DNA of 64,000 nt, taken from assembly GCA_035656095.1 (NCBI GenBank), contig DASRTE010000005.1, positions 48,770-112,769 of the forward strand, written 5' to 3'. The stretch is from DASRTE01 sp035656095. Its GTDB lineage: Bacteria; Actinomycetota; Actinomycetes; Jiangellales; Jiangellaceae. Each line of letters opens with the position of its first letter. Position 1 is the first letter of the stretch. The translations under genes were made by a program, and so were the position numbers. This document shows positions 53,940 to 62,897 of this stretch, in pieces. The notes below the pieces were generated by a model. It worked only from the letters and a program-made list of their open reading frames with translations. It did no database searches and was not told the DNA's origin.

Positions 53940-54548
53940 TCAGACGTCGAGGTGGATGACGCCGTAGTCGTAGCCGCGGCGCCGGTAGACGACGCTCGGC
54001 ATCATCGAGTCGGCGTCGACGAACAGATAGAAGTCGTGGCCGACGAGTTCCATCTCGTACAGCGCCTGGTCGAGGCTCATCGGCTTCGCGAGGTGGGTCT
54101 TCTCGCGCACCACCATCGGGCCATCATCGGCAGCAGCCGGCTCGGCCGACTCGGCCGGCGCCGACGCCGGGCCGGAGGTCGCCGGTGCCGCGCCGTCGAC
54201 GGCGGCAGTCGCCCGGGCGACCGAGAGCGGGGTGCGTGTGCCGTGGTGAACCCGGCGGCGGTCGGCGGCCTTGCGCAGCCTGGTCTGCAAGCGGTCGACG
54301 GCCAGGTCGAGGGCGGCATAGCGGTCGTCGGCAGCCGCCTCGGCCCGGACCACCGGACCCTTCGAGTGAACCGTCAGCTCGATCCGGTGGGACTCGTCGG
54401 AGCGGCGCGGGTTGGCCTCCTTCGACACCTCGACGTCGATCCGGATCACCTTGCGAGCGAAGCGCTCCAGCTTGGCGAGCTTGTCGGACACATGCCGCCG
54501 GAACCGCTCGGGCACCTCCGTGCGGCGCCCCTTGAGCACGATCTCCAC
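53940..54548 (-). CDS. hpf: ribosome hibernation-promoting factor, long form
   Basis: A 202-residue long HPF. The N-terminal ribosome-binding domain (MEIVLKGRRTEVPERFRRHV; HRIELTVHSKGPVVRAEA) has a beta-alpha-beta-beta-beta-alpha pattern. A Pro/Ala linker follows, then the C-terminal dimerisation domain (VVREKTHLAKPMSLDQALYEME; HDFYLFVDADS; VVYRRRGYDYGVIHLDV). It joins two 70S ribosomes into inactive 100S dimers. GTG 54548 follows GGGAGG closely. It lies between comF and secA as in mycobacteria. Confidence 0.95.
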   Translation of the reverse strand: MEIVLKGRRTEVPERFRRHVSDKLAKLERFARKVIRIDVEVSKEANPRRSDESHRIELTVHSKGPVVRAEAAADDRYAALDLAVDRLQTRLRKAADRRRVHHGTRTPLSVARATAAVDGAAPATSGPASAPAESAEPAAADDGPMVVREKTHLAKPMSLDQALYEMELVGHDFYLFVDADSMMPSVVYRRRGYDYGVIHLDV

Positions 54549-54708
54549 GGGACCTCCCCGGTCTGGTCAGCCAGTCGGGTGGGCACCCCGGCCACGGCCG
54601 CACGCCACACCCCGCGTCGGTCGGCGGAGGTGGGCGACGGGTGCCATACCGGCACGGTATCTGCTCCCCGGCGACTCGGACAGCGGGACGGGACAGAGTT
54701 CCCTGGTC

Positions 54709-55416
54709 TCACACTGCCACCGCCACCACGGCCGCCCCGCAGGGCTCGACCCCGTCCGCACGCATCGCCCGTACGGCCTCGCCGAGCGTCGCGCCGGTGG
54801 TCACCACGTCGTCGACGAGCACGACACACCGGTCCCGCAGCAGCGGATGCGCCGCTCCACGAACGGCGAGTGCGTGGCGGAGGTTCTCGCGGCGGGCGAC
54901 CTGGCCGAGTCCCGCCTGGTCGGCTATCCGGCGACGTTGCCGCAACGCGGGTACGACACCGCAGTCGTGTCCCGCCCTACGCAGGACGACACCGGCGCGG
55001 CGGGCAACGCGCACCAGCGGGTCGTGCCCACGGGCGCGTGTGGCGGCGCGGCCGGACGGCGCGGGCACCAGCGCGACCGCACGCAGCGAGCAGTTGGGGC
55101 AGCCGCCCGGCGCCTCGAGCAGACCGGCCACGGCCACGGCCAGGGCGTCGCCGAGGCACGCCGACAGGGCCAACCGGCCGCGTTCCTTGTGCGCGAGGAG
55201 CACGGCCCTGGCGACGCCGCCGTAGGGCGCGACGGCGGCGACCCGCAGGTCGGCCGGCCGCTGATCGACCAACCACGCCGGGCCGGAAAGCTCAGCCGTG
55301 CAGGCGTCGCACAGGAGGCCGGAGCGAGCCTCGCATCCGGCGCAGACACCGCCGAAGGCGAGGTCGCCGGCATCGTCGAGCAGGCGCCGTAGGCGGGCCA
55401 ACCGTGGCGTCCCCAT
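54709..55416 (-). CDS. comF: ComF family phosphoribosyltransferase-like protein
   Basis: A 235-residue ComF protein. A Cys-rich zinc motif lies near the N-terminus (VCAGCEARSGLLCDACTAEL), and the C-terminal PRPP-binding loop is CVVLVDDVVTTGATLGEA. In naturally competent bacteria ComF helps DNA uptake; in actinobacteria its role is unclear. ATG 55416 is set by the family N-terminus. It is flanked by lpqB and hpf, the conserved order. Confidence 0.92.
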   Translation of the reverse strand: MGTPRLARLRRLLDDAGDLAFGGVCAGCEARSGLLCDACTAELSGPAWLVDQRPADLRVAAVAPYGGVARAVLLAHKERGRLALSACLGDALAVAVAGLLEAPGGCPNCSLRAVALVPAPSGRAATRARGHDPLVRVARRAGVVLRRAGHDCGVVPALRQRRRIADQAGLGQVARRENLRHALAVRGAAHPLLRDRCVVLVDDVVTTGATLGEAVRAMRADGVEPCGAAVVAVAV

Positions 55417-55488
55417 GTCCTCAGCGTGCCGCGCACGTCACGGACCGGCGCCAGCACCCTGCGACGCTGTGGACGAACCGTACGGCGC

Positions 55489-57177
55489 TCAGCCCGGATA
55501 GGCCGGTGTCCCCGCCACCCCGAGCTCGACCCACCCCAGGGTGGCGTTCTGCTGAAGCACCTGCCCGTCGTCGGTGCCGATGGCAAGTCCCCCACCGGTC
55601 GCCGCCGCCAGCGACTCCGCGCCTGGCACGATCCCTGCCGGGCTGAGTATCACGGTGGACAGACCGACCCGGAACGGCGCCGGTGCGCCGCCGGCATCGC
55701 CGGCGAGTACCGCCAGCTCGGACGGGCCTGCCCACGCGATCGTGCTCACGATCCTGCCGTCGAGCTCGATAGCCCTGAGTCCCTCGACCCGCACCGCCCC
55801 ACCCTGCTCGGGATCGCGCAGGACCACACCGATGAGCAGCCGGCCCGCGCTGAGAACTGCCACCCGCGTGCCGTCGAAGGACACCGCGAGGTCGTCGATC
55901 CGCCGGCCGCCGAAGGCGTCCGCCGGAAGCGTCATGGCCTCGGCGTCGGGCCGGGCCACCAGCACCTGCGACCTGGCGGAGGTCTGGTCGACCGCCCATA
56001 CCAGGCCGGACTCGTCCCAGGACACCGCGACGAGTTCGGTGCCGGTCGCCAGCGTCGCCGCCGTGGCGTCGTCGTCGAACGGAGCCCAGATCAGCTGGGT
56101 CCCGGCCGCATCGACGACGGCGGCCCGCCCACCTCGCGGGTCCGCTGCGATCTCCCGGATGCCCGGCATCGTCCCGAGGGGACCGGGCAGGGGCGCGAGT
56201 TCCTCTCCCCCGACGACGCCTGCCGCTGTCACGGCGTAGAGATCGCGGTGTCGGGGAAGCGCCGCGGGGTCGTAGCGGCCGAACGACTCCACTGCCCTCG
56301 CCGTCGGGTCGGCGTCGGTCAACGGCACCCGGCCCGAGGTCACCGACGTCTGCTGGACGCCATCGACCTGTTCGAGGGTCCAGGCCAGTTGGGCGGCCAT
56401 CTGCTCACGCTGCTCGTCCGTCGTGTCCGTCGTCGCCTCGGAAGTGAGCTCGACCGACGCCCGTCCGGCCTCCAGAGTGACGGGAACCCCGAGTCCGGTG
56501 TTGTCCGGGAAAGCGCTCCGCACAGCCGGCGCGAGCCATCCTGTGGGCCCCCGCAGCAACGCCTCCGCGAGCAGCGTCGTCTCGCTGCCCTGCACCGGGA
56601 GATAGACAGGATCGGGGACGAGGATCTCGAACTCCGGGTCGAAGTAGTAGCGGTTGTACGCCCGGAACTCGCTCTCGAAGTCCTGGTCGGAGACCAGCAG
56701 GCCGGCCGGCGCGTTCGCGATGCGCCACTCGCCCTCCACCTGCTCGAGGGTCAGGTCGAAGTCCTCCGTGCTGCGGGCGGGCTTCCCGACATATCCGAGT
56801 TCGGGCGTGATCGTCGCCTGCACGGTCATGGTGAGCCGGACCTGACCACGGGCTGTCGTCACGGCCTCGGCGCCGGCCGTGTAGATCGTCATTCCGTCGC
56901 CCGGTTGCCAGGCGGCCGCGGCGTCGGGCGCCAGGAACTCCCGGGCCGTCGGGTAGTCGCGCTGGTACGACGCCATCGCGTCGAGGTAGCCCTGGACGAT
57001 GCCTTCCTCGTCCGCGCCGGGATCAGGTGGGTTCGCCTCGAAGCGGACCGGCACCGGCCGTTGCGGTTCCCCGACGGCCTCGCCCTCGACGACGCGGCCG
57101 GTGGTGGGAATGCCCGCGCACGCGGTCAGCAGGCCCGCCAGCACGGTCAGCGCGACACCCGAACCCGCCCTACGCAC
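55489..57177 (-). CDS. lpqB: MtrAB-associated lipoprotein LpqB
   Basis: A 562-residue lipoprotein. The signal is VALTVLAGLLTAC with lipidated Cys20. A GerMN-like domain follows (about 60-300; YLPVQGSETTLLAEALLRGP), then a beta-propeller C-terminus (ESLAAATGGGLAIGTDDG near the end). LpqB interacts with the sensor MtrB and affects its signalling in mycobacteria and Streptomyces (family knowledge). GTG 57177 overlaps the mtrB stop by 8 bp, so the two are coupled. Confidence 0.94.
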   Translation of the reverse strand: MRRAGSGVALTVLAGLLTACAGIPTTGRVVEGEAVGEPQRPVPVRFEANPPDPGADEEGIVQGYLDAMASYQRDYPTAREFLAPDAAAAWQPGDGMTIYTAGAEAVTTARGQVRLTMTVQATITPELGYVGKPARSTEDFDLTLEQVEGEWRIANAPAGLLVSDQDFESEFRAYNRYYFDPEFEILVPDPVYLPVQGSETTLLAEALLRGPTGWLAPAVRSAFPDNTGLGVPVTLEAGRASVELTSEATTDTTDEQREQMAAQLAWTLEQVDGVQQTSVTSGRVPLTDADPTARAVESFGRYDPAALPRHRDLYAVTAAGVVGGEELAPLPGPLGTMPGIREIAADPRGGRAAVVDAAGTQLIWAPFDDDATAATLATGTELVAVSWDESGLVWAVDQTSARSQVLVARPDAEAMTLPADAFGGRRIDDLAVSFDGTRVAVLSAGRLLIGVVLRDPEQGGAVRVEGLRAIELDGRIVSTIAWAGPSELAVLAGDAGGAPAPFRVGLSTVILSPAGIVPGAESLAAATGGGLAIGTDDGQVLQQNATLGWVELGVAGTPAYPG

Positions 57178-58933
57178 GTCGACCCGCCTCGGTCGGCTCG
57201 ACGGGGACCGGATCGGTCCGGCCATAGGGTCCGTCCACACCCTCGAGCCCACCGTCGGTGGCGTCGTCGGGGATCAGCGGGATCGGCGACGCACGCAGCT
57301 CGTCTGAGTCGCGACACGGCAGCGTGAGGCGGAACTGGGATCCGCCCCCCGGCTCACCCCACGCCTGCAGCCAGCCTCCGTGCAGCCGGGCGTCCTCGAG
57401 GGCGATGGCGAGCCCGAGTCCGGTGCCGCCGGTGCTGCGAGCCCGGGCCGGGTCGGCGCGCCAGAACCGATGGAAGACCAGTGAGGACTCCCCGGGCTTG
57501 AGGCCGACACCATGGTCACGGACGGCGACCGCGACGGCACCGTCGTCGGCCGCCACGCGAACCTGGACCCCCCGCCCCTCACCGTGTTCGATCGCGTTGA
57601 CGACCAGGTTGCGCAGGACCCGCTCGATCCGGCGCGCGTCGACGTCCGCGACGCACGGCGTCGACGGCACCTCGACGTTCACCTCCGTCCCCTTACGGGC
57701 CGCAAGGGGAGCAGCGGCGTCCGTGACGGCCTGGACGATGTCGCGGACGTCGACCGGCTCGGCGCTGAGGACCGCGGCGCCGGCGTCGAACCTGCTGATC
57801 TCGAGCAGGTCGGCGAGGAGGGACTCGAACCGGTCGAGCTGGGCCTGCAACAGCTCGGCCGACCGGCGGGCGACGGGATCGTCGAACCCCTCGCGTGACT
57901 CGTGCAGCACGTCGGCGGCCATCCGGACGGTCGTCAGCGGAGTCCGCAGCTCGTGAGAGACGTCCGACACGAACTGCTGCTGAACCCGGGAGAGCTCCTC
58001 GAGCTGTCCGATCTGGCGTTGGAGGTTGCCCGCCATCTGGTTGAAGCTGGTGGCCAACCGGCCGATGTCGTCGCGGTTCTTCACGACCATCCGCTCGGAG
58101 AGCCGGCCGGCAGAGAACCGCTCGGCGATCTGAGCCGCCAGCCGGACCGGCGTCACCACCTGGCGTGTCACCAGTCCGGCGATGGCGGCCAGGAGCAGGA
58201 CGAGGACCAGGCCGGCTGTCGCGAGCGCGGTGCGGACCAGGTCGAGGGTCTGCTCCTGTTCGGTCAACGGGAACAGGTAGTAGAGCCCGTACTGCTCCCC
58301 CGTCGGGGTCCGGACCTGTCCTCCGGCGGCCAGGCCCGGCTCGGCCGCCCGCTCGGGCTCCTGCTCCGAGTCATAGGTGATCAACGTGTAGGTCCAGAAC
58401 ACCGAGCTCTTGTCCAGGGTGGCGTCACGCAGCTGCTGGGGAACACTGCTCGGTTCGACGTCCCGCGAGTAGGTCGGCGTGTCGTCGCGGAACAGCAGGA
58501 CCGCGGGACGGTTCGCGTCGCTCTCGGCGCCACCGCGGAAGGTGAGGTCGCGGACGATCTGGCGGGTGAGCAGGTTGCTCGCGGTGGAACCCGCCTCGTC
58601 GGCGGCGTCGAGCAGATTCTGCGCGATTCGGATGCCTGCGGTCGTCTCGGCGAGCGCGGTGTCGCGCTGTTGGCTGAGCAGGCCGTCGGTCACCTGGCGC
58701 AGCAGCGTCATCCCCAACAACGAGACGACCACGACGGACAGGGCCAGCGTGGCGGTGATGACGCGCAGTTGGATCGACCGCTGCCAGGCGGCGACGATGC
58801 GGCGCCATGTGCGCAGGAGACGTTCCCCGGTGCCGGTGAGCAGGCCGACGCCGCGCCGGCCGAGGTCGCCAGCAGGCGCAGCCTGGTTGACGCCGCGGAT
58901 CACGTCAGGCCGGACCGGCCTTGTAGCCGACAC
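57170..58933 (-). CDS. mtrB: sensor histidine kinase MtrB
   Basis: A 587-residue membrane kinase. Two membrane helices (VITATLALSVVVVSLLGMTLL; LVLVLLLAAIAGLVTRQVV) flank an extracellular domain. HAMP comes next, then HisKA with His327 in FVSDVSHELRTPLTTVRM, and the HATPase domain with N-box LRNLVVNAIEH and DHGVGL and GTGLGLAIA loops. It phosphorylates MtrA to control cell-wall and division genes. GTG 58933 overlaps mtrA by 29 bp; GTG 58903, just after the mtrA stop, is an alternative start. Confidence 0.96.
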   Translation of the reverse strand: MSATRPVRPDVIRGVNQAAPAGDLGRRGVGLLTGTGERLLRTWRRIVAAWQRSIQLRVITATLALSVVVVSLLGMTLLRQVTDGLLSQQRDTALAETTAGIRIAQNLLDAADEAGSTASNLLTRQIVRDLTFRGGAESDANRPAVLLFRDDTPTYSRDVEPSSVPQQLRDATLDKSSVFWTYTLITYDSEQEPERAAEPGLAAGGQVRTPTGEQYGLYYLFPLTEQEQTLDLVRTALATAGLVLVLLLAAIAGLVTRQVVTPVRLAAQIAERFSAGRLSERMVVKNRDDIGRLATSFNQMAGNLQRQIGQLEELSRVQQQFVSDVSHELRTPLTTVRMAADVLHESREGFDDPVARRSAELLQAQLDRFESLLADLLEISRFDAGAAVLSAEPVDVRDIVQAVTDAAAPLAARKGTEVNVEVPSTPCVADVDARRIERVLRNLVVNAIEHGEGRGVQVRVAADDGAVAVAVRDHGVGLKPGESSLVFHRFWRADPARARSTGGTGLGLAIALEDARLHGGWLQAWGEPGGGSQFRLTLPCRDSDELRASPIPLIPDDATDGGLEGVDGPYGRTDPVPVEPTEAGRRA

Positions 58934-59582
58934 CGCGAACGGTCACGACGACCTCGGGACGCTCCGGGTCGAGCTCGACCTTCGAGCGCAGACGCTGGAC
59001 GTGGACGTTGACCAGCCGGGTGTCCGCCGCGTGACGGTACCCCCACACCTTCTCCAGCAGCTCTTCCCGGGTGAACACCTGCCACGGACGCCGCGCGAGG
59101 CAGGCGAGCAGGTCGAACTCCAGTGGGGTCAGGGGGATGGCCGTGCCATCACGCTTGACCGAGTGGCCGGCGACGTCGATCGCCAGGTCGCCGACCGCGA
59201 GCGTCTCGGGCTTGGGGTCGTCGGTGCGCCGCAATCGGGCCCGCACCCGGGCGACCAGCTCCTTGGGTTTGAACGGCTTGACGACGTAGTCGTCTGCGCC
59301 GGACTCCAGGCCCACCACGATGTCGACCGTGTCGCTCTTGGCGGTGAGCATGACGATCGGCACGCCCGACTCGGCCCGGATCTCCTTGCAGACGTCGATG
59401 CCGTCCTTGCCCGGCAGCATGAGGTCGAGCAGGACCAGATCGGGCTTGAACTCCCGGAACACGGGGAGAACCTCGTCGCCGCGGATCACCACGGAGGGCT
59501 CGTACCCCTCGTTGCGGAGCACGATCCCGAGCATCTCGGCCAGCGCGGTGTCGTCGTCGACGATGAGCACGCGTCCCTTCAT
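58905..59582 (-). CDS. mtrA: response regulator MtrA
   Basis: A 225-residue OmpR-type regulator. The receiver has the acidic pocket VDDD, phospho-acceptor Asp53 (LVLLDLMLPGKDG), Thr in MLTAKSD and Lys in VVKPFKP. The winged-helix output ends VNVHVQRLRSKVELDPERPE and VRGVGYKAG. It is essential in mycobacteria, controlling peptidoglycan remodelling and replication-linked genes (family knowledge). ATG 59582 is preceded directly by a 6-bp hairpin that includes the only G-rich ribosome-site candidate. Confidence 0.97.
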   Translation of the reverse strand: MKGRVLIVDDDTALAEMLGIVLRNEGYEPSVVIRGDEVLPVFREFKPDLVLLDLMLPGKDGIDVCKEIRAESGVPIVMLTAKSDTVDIVVGLESGADDYVVKPFKPKELVARVRARLRRTDDPKPETLAVGDLAIDVAGHSVKRDGTAIPLTPLEFDLLACLARRPWQVFTREELLEKVWGYRHAADTRLVNVHVQRLRSKVELDPERPEVVVTVRGVGYKAGPA

Positions 59583-59583
59583 G

Positions 59584-59598
59584 ACCCCATTGTGGGGT
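59584..59598 (-). promoter_or_regulatory. small hairpin directly before the mtrA start
   Basis: In the mtrA message ACCCCA-CAA-TGGGGT is a perfect 6-bp stem with a 3-base loop, ending 1 base before the AUG. The GGGG that would serve as ribosome site is inside the stem. It might limit mtrA translation; alternatively it is a chance GC-rich palindrome. Confidence 0.35.
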
Positions 59599-59773
59599 TG
59601 TCGGGGCCGAATCGTGAAAATCGACTGCGCCTGCCGTCGCTGCCGGTCGGCGTAGGTCCAGGCGTTCGGCCGTGACACGATGTGCCCGACCTTTCCGCAG
59701 GGCGTCGTGCGCGCCCGCGACCGTCGGTCGGGGCCCATGGCTGCCCCCGACCTGCACCGGGGAGCGATCGTCG

Positions 59774-61036
59774 ATGTCGCAGACGCCGGGCTGGGAGCGA
59801 CCCAGCGACGACTCGTCGGGCCCCGACACCGGTCAGCCGCCCTATCCGGGCTGGTCGACCCGACAGCCGCCGGAACCCGGCTGGACCGCGCCCGGGCAGC
59901 CTGCCGAACGGGAACAGCCGGCGACAGGTGCGTCTCCGCCGCCGTCCGGCTCCGGGTGGGGACAGCAGCCCCCGCCCGTCGCACCGGGAGCCAGCGGCTG
60001 GGGATGGGCGCCGCCCCCGGCGGTCAAGCCCGGTGTGATCTCGCTGCGGCCGCTGGGCGTCGGCGAGATCCTCGACGGCGCGGTCACGACGATCCGCCGC
60101 AATCCGGGGCCGATGCTCGGCCTGTCGGCGATCGTCGCCGTACTGACCCAACTGCTCGGACTGGGCGTGGGCTACCTGCTGCTCAGGGGCGCGCCCGCCC
60201 TCGAGTCCCTGGAGCCGACCGCGAGTCCGGGCGAGGTCTTCGAGGCGGTGGCCGGCCTGCTCGGGGCGTCGGCGATCGTGGCCGTCGTCACCTGGGTGGC
60301 GACGGTCGTCCTCACCGGCATCCTGACCGTCGTCGTCAGTCGGGCGGTGCTCGGTGAGAAGATGTCCGCCGGGCAGGCCTGGCGGGCTGCGCGAGGGCGC
60401 CTGCCGCGGCTGTTGCTGCTCACGGTGGTCTACAGCCTCATCTGGGTCGCGCCGTTCCTGGCCGTGACTTTGGTCGCGTTCGCCCTCGGTGCTGTCGGTG
60501 CCGACGGCGGCACCATCGCAGCGATCACGGTCCTGCTGGCACTGGCCGCGGTTCCGATGACGATCTGGCTGTACGTGCGGTACGCGCTCTCGGGTCCGTC
60601 CCTCATGCTGGAGTCGACGTCACCCGAGCCCGGTGAGCCGTCCCGGCCCGTCGGGGTGGCAGGAGCCTTGCGCCGCTCGGGCGAGTTGGTGAAGGGGTCG
60701 TGGTGGCGGGTGTTCGGCATCCTGCTGCTGGTGTTGCTGATCGTCGTGATCATCTCCCAGGTCATCAGCGTCCCCTTCTCGCTGCCGTTCTTCCTGGTCG
60801 GTGACCAGCCCTCGGACAGCGAGTTCCTGCTCACTCTCGTGGTCTCCGCTCTCGGCGGCATCGTGGCCTCGACGTTCACCGCACCGTTCACGGCGGCGGC
60901 GACCGTGCTCCTCTATGTCGATCGCCGGATCCGCCGCGAGGGCCTCGACATCGAGCTGGCACGGGCCGCCGGCGTGACGATCCCCGGCCGCACGGATGCC
61001 GGTCCGCCGGCACCGCCTGATCCCAGCGCTCCGTGA
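59774..61036 (+). CDS. glycerophosphodiesterase membrane-domain-like polytopic protein
   Basis: A 420-residue protein. The first 95 residues are a Pro/Gly/Trp-rich disordered cytosolic region (PYPGWSTRQPPEPGW repeats). About six membrane helices follow (PMLGLSAIVAVLTQLLGLGVGYLLL; LLLLTVVYSLIWVAPFLAVTLVAFALG; VFGILLLVLLIVVIISQVISV). VISLRPLGVGEILDGAVTTIRRNP is the conserved entry of the family. GGGGAG precedes ATG 59774. It is the first gene of a coupled operon (GTGA to DUF4129). Confidence 0.8.
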   Translation: MSQTPGWERPSDDSSGPDTGQPPYPGWSTRQPPEPGWTAPGQPAEREQPATGASPPPSGSGWGQQPPPVAPGASGWGWAPPPAVKPGVISLRPLGVGEILDGAVTTIRRNPGPMLGLSAIVAVLTQLLGLGVGYLLLRGAPALESLEPTASPGEVFEAVAGLLGASAIVAVVTWVATVVLTGILTVVVSRAVLGEKMSAGQAWRAARGRLPRLLLLTVVYSLIWVAPFLAVTLVAFALGAVGADGGTIAAITVLLALAAVPMTIWLYVRYALSGPSLMLESTSPEPGEPSRPVGVAGALRRSGELVKGSWWRVFGILLLVLLIVVIISQVISVPFSLPFFLVGDQPSDSEFLLTLVVSALGGIVASTFTAPFTAAATVLLYVDRRIRREGLDIELARAAGVTIPGRTDAGPPAPPDPSAP

Positions 61037-61725
61037 CGCCAGGGTTCATCTCCACGGCCCTGACGGCTTCGTCGCGGTGGTCGGCAGGCGTTCCCGTCGA
61101 CCTCGGACGCGACGAAGCGCGAGAGCGGGCCCGCCTGGAGCTGGCCGATCCCGTCTACGACGCCGAACCCCCGCTGCTCCAGCGCATTGTCGAGTGGGTG
61201 CTCGAGCACATCAGCGAACTGTTCGCCCGCACGACAGGAGCGCTCTCCGGACCGGTCGGCCTGGCCGTGCTGCTCGCACTGCTGGCACTGGTCGCCGTGG
61301 TCGTCGTGCGCCGGACCGGCCCGCCGGCCCGCCGAGCGCCCACGGCCGGGGCCCTGTTCGCCGCACGGCGGCGCAGCGCGGCCGAACACCGTGCCGAAGC
61401 CGACGCCGCAGCAGCCCGTCGCGACTGGCGCGCCGCGGTTGTCGAGCGATACCGCGCCGTGGTCGCCGGGCTCGAGGAACGCGGCGTGATCGATCCCAGG
61501 CCCGGCCGGACGGCCGACGAGGCGGCCGCCGACGCAGGTGCCGTTCTGCCTGTCGTCGCCACCGACCTGGATGCGGGGGCCCGCCTGTTCGACGCGGTGC
61601 ACTACGGGAACCGGTCGGCGAACGCCGACGACGATGCGGCCCTGCGCCGCCTCGACGACGCCGCCCGGACCACGCGGCCGACCCGCTCCGCGGCCCCAGT
61701 CGCGGGACCGGCGGTGCCGACGTGA
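61033..61725 (+). CDS. DUF4129 domain protein
   Basis: A 230-residue protein with one membrane helix (GLAVLLALLALVAVVVVRR, about 76-94). The cytosolic DUF4129 domain follows (EHRAEADAAAARRDWRAAVVERYRAVVAGLEERGVID; GRTADEAAADAG), with the Arg/Trp pattern found in transglutaminase-associated proteins. GTG 61033 overlaps the upstream stop and its own stop overlaps DUF4350. The function is unknown, and it is always linked to MoxR/DUF58 genes in actinobacteria. Confidence 0.85.
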   Translation: MTPGFISTALTASSRWSAGVPVDLGRDEARERARLELADPVYDAEPPLLQRIVEWVLEHISELFARTTGALSGPVGLAVLLALLALVAVVVVRRTGPPARRAPTAGALFAARRRSAAEHRAEADAAAARRDWRAAVVERYRAVVAGLEERGVIDPRPGRTADEAAADAGAVLPVVATDLDAGARLFDAVHYGNRSANADDDAALRRLDDAARTTRPTRSAAPVAGPAVPT

Positions 61726-62897
61726 CCACCGCGCCGGCTACATCCGTCGATGCCGTCCAACCAGAGTCGACCGCAACACCACGAGCCGTGGACCGTTGGG
61801 AGGGCTGGCGGCGGGTCGTGCTCGTCGTCGGCATCGTGCTTCTGACGGCCATCCTGCTGGGAGTCGTCGCGAGCCAGAACCGCCGTGGCTTCCTCGATCC
61901 CGCCGGCGTCGACCCCTCCGGTGCGCGGGCGGTGGTCCGGCTGCTCGAGGCCGAGGGCGTCGCGGTCGACGACGTGCGCACGCTCGACGATGCGACCGGG
62001 GCAGCCGGGCCGGGCACGACGCTGGTCGTCACGATCCCCGACCTCGTCCTCCCGGAGCAGGCGCGCCGCCTCACCCGCACCGGCGCCGACATCGTGCTCG
62101 TCGCTCCGTCCGATGCGGTCTCGGCGTTCGACGGCGACCTCGCGGTCGACTCCCGCCACGCCGCCGAGGTCATCGATCCGGAGTGCGACCTGGAGGAGGC
62201 GGTGCGCGCAGGCGACGCGCTGGTGGGTGGCATCTCCTACGAGGCACCGGGATCGGCGCAGTCGTGCTATCCGGACGGGGAAGCAGGCTCCCTCGTCGTC
62301 ACGACGCCGTCCGGTGGCGCGCGGCTGGTCGTGCTCGGAAACGCCGACCCGTTGACCAACCAGCACCTCGACGAGGACGGAAACGCGTCGCTGGCGCTCG
62401 GGCTGCTCGGCGGGCACACCCGGCTGGTCTGGTACCGGCCGACCCTCGAGGCCGTTCCCGGCGGCGCCGGCGTCCCGATCACCGATCTGCTGCCCGACTG
62501 GGTGGTCCCCGCCACCTGGCAGCTCGGGATAGCGGTCGCGCTGGCCGCGGTGTGGAGGGCCCGCCGGCTCGGCTCAATCGTCACCGAGCCCCTTCCCGTC
62601 GTCGTGCGCGGGGCAGAGACGACCGAGGGGCGCGCCCGCCTCTACCGCCGCGGACGGGCCCGCGATCACGCCGCCGCGACGCTGCGCGACGCCACGCTCG
62701 CACGCCTGCGCGGCCGGCTGGGCCTGCCCTTCGACGCCGGACCGGCCGTCGTCGCCGACGTGGTGGCGGCCCGGACCGGCCGGCAGCAGTCCGAGGTCGC
62801 GGCGATCCTTGCCGGTCCCGCCCCGCCGGACGACGCGGCCCTGGTCCGCCTCGCCGACATGCTGGATTCCCTGGAACAGGAGGTACTCGCACCATGA
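61722..62897 (+). CDS. DUF4350 domain membrane protein
   Basis: A 391-residue protein with membrane helices at about 30-52 (VVLVVGIVLLTAILLGVVAS) and 265-285 (WQLGIAVALAAVWRARRLG). The DUF4350 domain lies between them (GFLDPAGVDPSGARAVVRLLEAEGV; TLVVTIPDLVLPEQARRL), with a helical cytosolic tail. GTGA and ATGA overlaps join it to DUF4129 and moxR. The extracytoplasmic fold resembles a gatase-like domain; the biochemical role is unknown. Confidence 0.87.
   Translation: MTTAPATSVDAVQPESTATPRAVDRWEGWRRVVLVVGIVLLTAILLGVVASQNRRGFLDPAGVDPSGARAVVRLLEAEGVAVDDVRTLDDATGAAGPGTTLVVTIPDLVLPEQARRLTRTGADIVLVAPSDAVSAFDGDLAVDSRHAAEVIDPECDLEEAVRAGDALVGGISYEAPGSAQSCYPDGEAGSLVVTTPSGGARLVVLGNADPLTNQHLDEDGNASLALGLLGGHTRLVWYRPTLEAVPGGAGVPITDLLPDWVVPATWQLGIAVALAAVWRARRLGSIVTEPLPVVVRGAETTEGRARLYRRGRARDHAAATLRDATLARLRGRLGLPFDAGPAVVADVVAARTGRQQSEVAAILAGPAPPDDAALVRLADMLDSLEQEVLAP

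Noticed and set aside
55426..57327. Long plus-strand open frame opposite lpqB
   Set aside because: Antisense shadow; Arg/Gly/Val-rich with no motif, while the opposite strand encodes a complete lipoprotein with lipobox.
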